This document shows, one piece after another, positions 48,995 to 55,487 of a DNA stretch of 64,000 nt. A program made the translations under genes and the position numbers. The notes beneath the pieces are model-generated. The model was not told the DNA's origin, ran no database searches, and saw only the letters and a program-made list of their open reading frames with translations. The first letter of the stretch is position 1. Each line of letters opens with the position of its first letter. Source of the stretch: Chitinophagaceae bacterium (lineage in GTDB: Bacteria; Bacteroidota; Bacteroidia; Chitinophagales; Chitinophagaceae); NCBI GenBank assembly GCA_016702745.1, contig JADJDJ010000001.1, positions 248,001 through 312,000 of the forward strand. Reading direction: 5' to 3'.

Positions 48995-49970
48995 TTAAGC
49001 TGCCAGGGTCTGTGCATCATATGGAGTCTGGCGCTTGACTACGGCAAATATTCGTCCGACAATTTTTGCTCTGATGATGTTTATGCAACTCATTTTTTTC
49101 ATTCCTTCTGATACCCTTTTTCATAGTAAAGTTTAAGCTCTTGGTTGAAGCGGATGGCACAAAATGCCGCCAGGTTTAGGACTGTTTTAATCTCTTTGTT
49201 TGCCAGATGACTTACCCTTGATCGTCCCCGGATGCTGGTTCCGCTTTCATGTTTAAAAGGGGCCAGACCGGCATAGCAGTTAAACTTTCTGGCATTGCTG
49301 AACTTTTTAAAATTACTGGTCACAGCCAGCATTCTTGCTGCTACGATTTTACCTACTCCTTTGATCGTCCTGATCAGGTCAAAGTTTTTCTTTAACTCCG
49401 GGTCAGTTTCAATGAGTACTTCAATCTCTTTCTCAACCTTTTGGATTTGGCTGTTCAGGGTTGTCATAACAGTCCTTTGTAACTTGTAAATCAGATCAGA
49501 TTTGCTGATCAGCTCTGTATCAAGCATCTCTTTAATCCGAGCTTTGTAACCGCCACAATCCTTTACCAGCTTAGCTCTCAGAGACAGTAGCTGGTTAAGC
49601 CTTGTCACTTTTTCTGTGGTTTTGGGGTCGGTACGAGTTGTGTCCGCCTAAGCCAGGCATACTCGGCGATCCGTACGGAATCGATCTTGTCGTTCTTGCC
49701 CCGAACCAACCCATTGAGCGCTTGATTTCAAGTGCAGGGATCTTACAATAAGGTACCCCTTGCCCTTCCAGGTACTTCTCTAATTGAAAAGAATAAAGAC
49801 CCGTGTGTTCCATAACTACCAGTGGGTCAAGATCTGGACTAATCGCAGCTGTCAATACTTTTAAACCCGGACAGATCATTGCTGATCTTAAAGGTCGTTC
49901 CGGCTGGCCTTACACAGATGTCCAGGCTGCGCTTTGAGACATCGATAGCCAAAATTTGTTTTTCCTTCAT
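48995..49970 (-). pseudogene. IS110 recombinase of copy 1, frameshifted
   Basis: An IS110-type DEDD recombinase of about 325 residues, read from ATG 49970 by analogy with copy 2. Fragments in different frames cover VVMEHTGLYSFQLEKYLEGQ (with Glu), the KGVGKIVAARMLAVTSNFKK region and the C-terminal CYAGLAPFKHESGTSIRGR, which holds the catalytic Ser. Breaks occur near 49858 (extra T), near 49610 (homopolymer T), around 49690 (lost T) and near 49115. The corrected end is AKIVGRIFAVVKRQTPYDAQ and stop at 48995. Errors or decay are both possible. Confidence 0.85.
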
Positions 49971-49985
49971 AACTTTAATCAGTTT

Positions 49986-50148
49986 TGTTGTTGAACATCT
50001 CCAAGACCTTTAACAGACCTACTATGTCTGAAATTCTAAACGGAGCATGTCAACGAGTTAAAGAAGAAGTGGGGACCAATACGCAAGTGGAGTCTAATAG
50101 CTCATGTCTTCGCCAGGTTCACCCCGCTTCTTCTTCTAATTTCTGACT
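49986..50148 (-). ncRNA. Candidate bridge RNA of IS110 copy 1
   Basis: The noncoding 5' region of copy 1 has the same two stem-loops as copy 2. The stem AAGAAGAAGTGGGG/CCCCGCTTCTTCTT encloses a loop with the target-matching segments. A second stem GTTGAACATCTCC/GGAGCATGTCAAC encloses the donor-matching segments. IS110 recombinases of the IS110 group use an RNA from this position to pair target and donor DNA. The guide segments are described under copy 2. For copy 1 the left-target match is weaker (6 of 8), but pairing with G-U wobble remains possible. Confidence 0.7.
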
Positions 50149-50182
50149 AAATATTTGAATGAATACATTTTGGAACTAAAGG

Positions 50183-50239
50183 CCTTTGCGGTAAAGTTCT
50201 TTGTCCACAGGACTCTGCGAGCGTGAAATCTCCTTGCGC
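50183..50239. repeat. Spacer between the two IS110 copies: CGCAAAG-type target remnant
   Basis: This 57-bp spacer reads CCTTTGCGGTAAAG at its left and CCTTGCGC at its right, so it is a remnant of the same repeat family that flanks both IS copies. It carries no gene. It shows that the two elements entered neighbouring units, or that the array was duplicated together with its target. Confidence 0.65.
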
Positions 50240-50306
50240 CTTTGCGTATTCTAAGTTCAATATTCAGCCAAATTTTCTTTTTTTTAGTTTTATAGGCCCG
50301 GATTAA

Positions 50307-51282
50307 TTAAGCTGCCAGGGTCTGTGCATCATATGGAGTCTGGCGCTTGACTACGGCAAATATTCGTCCGACAATTTTTTGCTCTGATGATGTTTATGCA
50401 ACTCATTTTTTTCATTCCTTCTGATACTCTTTTTTCATAGTAAATTTTAAGTTCTTGGTTGAAGCGGATGGCACAAAATGCCGCCAGGTTTAGGACTGTT
50501 TTAATCTCTTTGTTTGCCAGATGACTTACCCTTGATCGTCCCCGGATGCTGGTTCCGCTTTCATGTTTAAAAGGGGCCAGACCGGCATAGCAGTTAAACT
50601 TTCTGGCATTGCTGAACTTTTTAAAATTACTGGTCACAGCCAGCATTCTTGCTGCTACGATTTTACCTACTCCTTTGATCGTCCTGATCAGGTCAAAGTT
50701 TTTCTTTAACTCCGGGTCAGTTTCAATGAGTACTTCAATCTCTTTCTCAACCTTTTGGATTTGGCTGTTCAGGGTTGTCATAACAGTCCTTTGTAACTTG
50801 TAAATCAGATCAGATTTGCTGATCAGCTCTGTATCAAGCATCTCTTTAATCCGAGCTTTGTAACCGCCACAATCCTTTACCAGCTTAGCTCTCAGAGACA
50901 GTAGCTGGTTAAGCCTTGTCACTTTTCTGTGGTTTTGGGGTCGGTACGAGTTGTGTCCGCCTAAGCCAGGCATACTCGGCGATCCGTACGGAATCGATCT
51001 TGTCGTTCTTGCCCCGAACCAACCCATTGAGCGCTTGATTTCAAGTGCAGGGATCTTACAATAAGGTACCCCTTGCCCTTCCAGGTACTTCTCTAATTGA
51101 AAAGAATAAAGACCCGTGTGTTCCATAACTACCAGTGGGTCAAGATCTGGACTAATCGCAGCTGTCAATACTTTAAACCCGGACAGATCATTGCTGATCT
51201 TAAAGGTCGTTCCGGCTGGCCTTACACAGATGTCCAGGCTGCGCTTTGAGACATCGATAGCCAAAATTTGTTTTTCCTTCAT
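50307..51282 (-). CDS. IS110-family recombinase (DEDD), copy 2, with compensating frameshifts
   Basis: A recombinase of about 325 residues from ATG 51282. The Asp of AIDVSK and the Glu of VVMEHTGLYS are the first two residues of the DEDD site. The next two Asp (KNDKIDS) appear only after correction, because the reading between SMGW and HRKVTRL is off frame: a T is missing near 50978-50982 and A residues near 50922-50926. The C-terminal half is good: KGVGKIVAARMLAVTSNF and ESGTSIRGRSRVSH with the catalytic Ser. An extra T at 50375-50380 also changes the end, which corrected reads AKIVGRIFAVVKR and stops at 50307. Confidence 0.88.
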
Positions 51283-51297
51283 AACTTTAATCAGTTT

Positions 51298-51460
51298 TGT
51301 TGTTGAACATCTCCAAGACCTTTAACAGACCTACTATGTCTGAAATTCTAAACGGAGCATGTCAACGAGTTAAAGAAGAAGTGGGGACCAATACGCAAGT
51401 GGAGTCTAATAGCTCATGTCTTCGCCAGGTTCACCCCGCTTCTTCTTCTAATTTCTGACT
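51298..51460 (-). ncRNA. Candidate bridge RNA of IS110 copy 2
   Basis: On the reverse strand, the stem AAGAAGAAGCGGGG (51434-51447) pairs with CCCCACTTCTTCTT (51373-51386). Its loop holds GCGAAGAC (51418-51425), identical to the left flank, and TTGCGTATT (51390-51398), complementary to AATACGCAA at the right junction. A second stem, GTTGACATGCTCC with GGAGATGTTCAAC (51354-51366 and 51302-51314), encloses TTAGAAT (51345-51351), identical to the element's right end, and TAAAGGTCTT (51315-51324), complementary to AAGACCTTTA at the left junction. The order LT, RT, LD, RD matches the known bridge-RNA design. Confidence 0.82.
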
Positions 51461-51572
51461 AAATATTTGAATGAATACATTTTGGAACTAAAGGTCTTCG
51501 CGGTTAAGTCTCCGCGAAACCTCTGCGCTCTCTCTTCTCTGCGGTGAGATTTCACGCAATGACGCAAAGGAA

Positions 51573-52540
51573 TTAATCTATTGGCCTTGTCGCAAATGTA
51601 ATCGGCTGTTTCCTATACGCTTTTACCTTCCGGTTGTATTGGATGGCCGGTTCCCATTTCGGACTGTCTTTAATAATATTAATTGCGATCAGGTCCATAT
51701 CGGGATGGATGGAATTGAGCGCCTTCACATCCATAATTTTTCCATCGCTATTCACTACAAACTGTATGATGATTACGCCTGAAATTTGTCCTCTTTGAAA
51801 AGCACTGGGATAAATGGCCGAACCGAGCCGGCGTTCCAGATAGGTTTTCCAGGCTTTATCACCGCCTTTGAAGACAGCTTCTTTTTCATAGATGCAATCC
51901 TTGGTTTGCATTTTTCCATCATCATCATAGCAGGTATAGCTGGTGGCTGAATCCGCTTTATAAACTACATCCTGTGATTTATGTCCGCCCTTAAAATGAT
52001 AATAGGTCCAGGGTCCTTCTTTTTTCCATCGAAGTAGGCACCGGTTTCCCGCAGGGAGCCATCCTTATTATAACCACGCCCGATTCCTTTGCCGGCTTCA
52101 TCGAAAAATAAACTATCACTTGCTGTACCATCATCATACCAGCTCAGGGCGAGGCCCTTGATCAATCCGCCGGTATAAAAAGCCGAATCGGTCAGTCTCC
52201 CTTCTTCAGAAAAAGCTTTCCAGGTTCCTTCTTTTTTATTGTTGATATATTTTCCGGATTCCCGGATCTGTCCTTTTTTACCAAAACGGGTGAAGGCCCC
52301 TTCATGATTTTTACAGGCTGCATCTGAAAAATAGGCACCCCAGATGGGTTTATCATCGTAAGCGTCAAAGACTACTTTTTTCCACTGGTTATTATCGCGG
52401 TGGATCAGTCCGTACCGCGGCGCCAGTTTATTCTTGGTGGGTTTATCGTAGTCATCCAGCAGGACCATCAGGGTATCCGACTGACCGGCCACCCGGCCGC
52501 AGATAAAAAGCAGCAGTAGAAAGGGAAATAGTTTTTTCAT
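51573..52540 (-). CDS. Exported MORN-repeat protein with TonB C-terminal domain, frameshifted
   Basis: An exported protein of about 322 residues. From 52540 it has a signal peptide (MKKLFPFLLLLFICGRVAG). MORN-like repeats follow (GAFTRFGKKGQIRESGKYI, KEGTWKAFSEEGRLTDSAF, GAYFDGKKEGPWTYYHFKG). The C-terminal domain resembles the energy-transducer TonB C-terminus (GQISGVIIIQFVVNSDGKI ... WEPAIQYNRKVKAY). A run of six T at 52020-52025 should be seven, which joins the halves. In Bacteroidota this combination appears in stand-alone envelope proteins. It is probably not a classical TonB. Confidence 0.84.
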
Positions 52541-52697
52541 GACTTAAAGTGGATTGAAAATAGGACATCTTTGTAAAAAAAATCATCCTCCATTTTTTAG
52601 CAAAGCGGATGCAGCCATTGGTCCGCTTTACACTTCTGTACTGGCATACCCTCCCCAGGGTATTTGCCTGAGGGGGCAGTAGGAGTAAATTAGCGCC
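52541..52697. promoter_or_regulatory. Divergent promoter region between the MORN/TonB and TPR genes
   Basis: These 157 bp separate two divergent genes and must carry both promoters. CATCTTTG at about 52567-52574 is one base off the -7 consensus for the + strand, and I see no convincing -33. No RNA gene is visible. Confidence 0.35.
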
Positions 52698-53831
52698 ATG
52701 AAAAAGATCAGTTTTTTATTAGCCGGGATCATTGTTGCAGGTATGACCCTGCAAGCCCAGGATGCCACCACTTTATTAAATGAGGGGCTCACTTTGAAGA
52801 ACCAGAAAAAAGTGGTGGAGGCCATTGATAAATTCAAGAAGGCCCTGGCCCTGAAGCCGGATTATACGGAGGCGATGTATGAAATGGGCTGGTGTCATAA
52901 TGACCTGAAGGAATATACTTCGGCTATTGCCAGTTTAAGAAAAGCGCGGGTGGGTTGGCCCACCATTCCCAAGGTACATTTTGAGTTGGGCTATGCTTTT
53001 GATAAAAACGGCAATACCGATTCAGCGATTGCGAGTCTGCAGAAATGTCTGCAGTACAAGACCGATTATTCCCTGGCCTGGAAGCAGTTGGGGACGATCT
53101 ACTATACCAGGGATAAAATAGAAGATGCCCTGCTTTGTTATAATAATTATGAGCGGGCGGCCAAGGATTCTATCAAGGATTATTTGTATTTCTACCGCAA
53201 GGGTTTTTGTTACAATGCGGCTAAAAAATATGACAGTGCCCTGGTTCCGCTCAACCGGTCCTCGCAGTTGAAGGCGGATTACCTGAATACCTGGCTGGAG
53301 CTGGGATTTGCTTATTCCCGTTTAAAAAAATTGGATGAGTCCATTACTTATTATAAGAAAGCGATTACGGTGGATCCCAAGAGTCATGTGGGTTATAATG
53401 GGATCGGGGAAGTGTACCGGGACTATAAAAAGGAAATGAATGAGGCCATGACCTGGTATTTGAAGGCCCTGGAGGTAAAGCCCAAGGAAAGAAAAGCCTG
53501 TTTTGGGATGGGGTACTGTCTGAATAGTCAGCAGAAATATGCCGATGCCATTCCTTATTTGCGGACGGCCATTGCTGAGGAAGCCACCTATACGGCAGCC
53601 TGGGTGGAGCTGGGTTATAGTTTATTCAAAACAGGGGCCTATACGGAGGCGGAGGAAAAGCTGAAACAGGCCCTGTTATTGAATTCCAAAAATGAAAATG
53701 CCCGTTATTACCTTGTCCTGATGTATGTAGCCCAGAAAAACAAGGCCCGAGCCCAGGAGCAGGTGGATGAATTGAAGAAAAATGGCTCCAAATATGTGAC
53801 GGAATTGCAGACCAAAGTCAGTGCCCTGTAA
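52698..53831 (+). CDS. Tetratricopeptide repeat protein
   Basis: A 377-residue exported protein (signal peptide MKKISFLLAGIIVAGMTLQA) made almost wholly of TPR units. Examples are VVEAIDKFKKALALKPDYTE, AIASLQKCLQYKTDYSLAWK, KLDESITYYKKAITVDPKSH and MTWYLKALEVKPKERKACF, about ten repeats of 34 residues. TPR arrays bind protein partners, so a periplasmic scaffold role is likely. No specific partner can be named. The frame is intact. Confidence 0.92.
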   Translation: MKKISFLLAGIIVAGMTLQAQDATTLLNEGLTLKNQKKVVEAIDKFKKALALKPDYTEAMYEMGWCHNDLKEYTSAIASLRKARVGWPTIPKVHFELGYAFDKNGNTDSAIASLQKCLQYKTDYSLAWKQLGTIYYTRDKIEDALLCYNNYERAAKDSIKDYLYFYRKGFCYNAAKKYDSALVPLNRSSQLKADYLNTWLELGFAYSRLKKLDESITYYKKAITVDPKSHVGYNGIGEVYRDYKKEMNEAMTWYLKALEVKPKERKACFGMGYCLNSQQKYADAIPYLRTAIAEEATYTAAWVELGYSLFKTGAYTEAEEKLKQALLLNSKNENARYYLVLMYVAQKNKARAQEQVDELKKNGSKYVTELQTKVSAL

Positions 53832-53908
53832 ATCCGGAAAGGAATAAAATTAAATCGGTTTTTAAGCTCCCGGGCCGTATATTTGCACCCCGCTGAACAG
53901 CGGTTGTG

Positions 53909-53982
53909 CGGGAGGTAGTTCAGCCCGGTAGAATACCTGGTTTGGGACCAGGGGGTCGCAGGTTCGAATCCTGTCCTCCCGA
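53909..53982 (+). tRNA. tRNA-Pro (TGG)
   Basis: The acceptor CGGGAGG pairs with CCTCCCG. D-arm, the anticodon stem CCTGG/CCAGG with loop TTTGGGA (anticodon TGG), and T-arm CGCAGG-TTCGAAT-CCTGT are all present. A terminator follows, and its 3' end is repeated downstream, which makes it a likely integration site of the island to the right. Confidence 0.95.
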
Positions 53983-54425
53983 CGAAGCAAAAATGCCCTC
54001 GGCGATAGCCGGGGGTTTTTTTATGTTTTGATGGGTTGAAAGCTTGCTTTCAAAAGCGGAGGGGCATAAAAAAACCTAAGCGAGCAAAGCGAGCGGGGCC
54101 TTAATGCTTTGATCCGCCCCCCAATTAGGATCACCGGAGGTAATCCTGTCCTCCCGACGAAGTAAAAGAGCCCTCGGCGATAGCCGGGGGTTTTTTTATG
54201 TTTTGACGCGGAGGAAGGTGGCTTTCAAAAGCGGAAATACATAAAAAAAACTGAGCGAGCGGGTGCTTTTGATTCGGTCTCCCCCTCAGGGATCACCGCA
54301 GGTAATCCTTTTTCTTTAAATCCGCTTTAATACGCGGAAAAAATCAAATAACACCTTACGAGCGAAGCGAGAGAGGTTCTTTTGCTTCAGTTCCCCCCAC
54401 TGAGGATCACTGCAGGTAATCTATA
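53966..54425 (+). repeat. Tandem array of tRNA-Pro 3'-end units (att-like)
   Basis: AATCCTGTCCTCCCGACGAAG (key part CCTGTCCTCCCGACGAAG) at 53967 in the tRNA recurs exactly at 54142, followed in both cases by the same terminator and by related GCTTTCAAAAGCGG and AGCGAG modules. Weaker third and fourth units begin at about 54304 and 54418, each preceded by GGATCAC(C/T)G(C/G)AGGTAATC. Unit lengths are 115-175 bp. Repeated integration or excision at the tRNA would leave such copies, and the repeated 3' end is a candidate attachment core. No integrase is seen in the window. Confidence 0.75.
53995..54022 (+). terminator. Intrinsic terminator after tRNA-Pro
   Basis: CCCTCGGC (53996-54003) and GCCGGGGG (54008-54015) form a stem followed by seven T. 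A second copy lies at about 54171-54197 within the tandem repeat. Confidence 0.85.
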
Positions 54426-54625
54426 CTCGTTGAAAGTCTTTTTTCCGGAAATTTGAGGTAGAGTCAGTCGGGTTTACAAAATCCAACTAGGTGCTTTATG
54501 AGCGTTACAGATTTACAATTTGCAATGATTAAGCCAGAGACTCCTTGGGGAAGGGAAGGGCTGTAAACAATATGAAAAGGCTAAAAATATTAGTACTTTT
54601 GAAATTCGTAAACCATTAGCTATTT
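54426..54625. other. Start of the island, upstream of the membrane protein gene
   Basis: This 200-bp stretch between the last tRNA-like repeat and the first island gene has no ORF I can support. It must hold the promoter of the operon. A TTTACAAAATCC near 54473 and a GTAAACAA near 54574 show no clear consensus. Confidence 0.4.
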
Positions 54626-55453
54626 GTGAAAAAAGTCTTTTCAAATACTGCAATTTTATCGGCCCTCTTGATTTTTGTCGGCTATCTTGATATTTACATT
54701 TATTACAATGAATTCGGGATTAATATTTCGACATATCTGACCACAGGCGAATTGATTCTCTCCTTTTTGCCACTCACTATTCCATTGTTGATCCTTGTGT
54801 CATTTTTCTTTATACCCGCTATAGGAGTATTAACTTCGGAGCAAGGCAAACATAGTCGACAAAACGAGAATCGGGTAAAGCCTAAAGAGTACACTAAGAT
54901 GGCTGCCAGAAATCTAAAGCGAGTATGGAAGATTATTCGACAAAAAAGAGTCAGGCGGCCTGTTTTACTTTTCCTCTTTACATTGTTGGAGATTATCCGA
55001 TTGGTTTATGGAATTTTCTACCATATTTTTTTCTTTACATTTATTTTACTGTTTTTTATTTCTGTGTTTACTTCTGAAAAAAGGGTTGCTGTTCCAATTC
55101 TTATATGGATAATTTTTACGATTCTATGGTATCTGTTCTTTGATGATGAGATCAAAAGGGAGAATCGAAATCTTGAAGCTATTAACAACATTAGCGCCAT
55201 AATCGCATGTGTACTTTTCCTTGGTTTGGTTTCAATTCATAAAAAGGATAAGGCATTTCTAGTTTTAAATGGGCGGCAAGATTTTAAAGTCAAGTTTGTT
55301 TATGATACAACGAAAGTTGAGACAGATACGAGCGTTGTTTATATAGGAAAAACAAATGAGTACCTTTTTTTGAGAGAAAGGAAAGGCCGGATTAATAAGG
55401 TTTATGAAATTGATAAAGTATCATTACTTGAATTCATAGAACTCGAACGATAA
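54626..55453 (+). CDS. Multi-pass membrane protein of unknown function (GTG start)
   Basis: A 275-residue protein from GTG 54626 (KKVFSNTAILSALLIFVGYLD). Hydrophobic helices lie at about residues 8-30, 42-68, 115-150 and 155-175, and a fifth is near 190-205. A basic loop (KEYTKMAARNLKRVWKIIRQ) and a soluble C-terminal tail (YDTTKVETDTSVVYIGKTN) follow. It has an AT-rich composition unlike the genes to the left of tRNA-Pro. It precedes the PIN-domain gene by 34 bp on the same strand and may be the membrane component of that cluster. I recognise no domain. Confidence 0.7.
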   Translation: MKKVFSNTAILSALLIFVGYLDIYIYYNEFGINISTYLTTGELILSFLPLTIPLLILVSFFFIPAIGVLTSEQGKHSRQNENRVKPKEYTKMAARNLKRVWKIIRQKRVRRPVLLFLFTLLEIIRLVYGIFYHIFFFTFILLFFISVFTSEKRVAVPILIWIIFTILWYLFFDDEIKRENRNLEAINNISAIIACVLFLGLVSIHKKDKAFLVLNGRQDFKVKFVYDTTKVETDTSVVYIGKTNEYLFLRERKGRINKVYEIDKVSLLEFIELER

Positions 55454-55487
55454 AAAGACCGTATTAAATTTATTCTGTATTCACCAT

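Larger units (their letters stand above)
48928..50182 (-). mobile_element. IS110-family element, copy 1
   Basis: A 1255-bp element with one recombinase gene on the reverse strand. It has a long noncoding 5' region (49971-50182) and a short 3' region (48928-48994). It lines up with copy 2 at a constant offset of 1312 bp from CTTTGCGTATTC to GGAACTAAAGG. The copies differ by a few substitutions and single-base length changes in homopolymers. No terminal inverted repeats are present, as expected for IS110. Confidence 0.92.
50240..51494 (-). mobile_element. IS110-family element, copy 2
   Basis: A 1255-bp element from CTTTGCGTATTC (50240) to GGAACTAAAGG (51494), direct repeat of copy 1 at a distance of 1312 bp. 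The flanks are CGCAAAG-type repeats. The coding strand is the reverse strand. Ends lack inverted repeats and the 212-bp 5' region contains a structured RNA candidate, both consistent with the IS110 group. Confidence 0.93.

Noticed and set aside
48928..51494. A composite transposon made of two IS110 copies
   Set aside because: The DNA between the copies is only 57 bp of target repeat with no cargo gene.
54137..54210. A second tRNA-Pro gene
   Set aside because: Only the 3' end is repeated. The acceptor 5' strand, D-arm and anticodon are missing.
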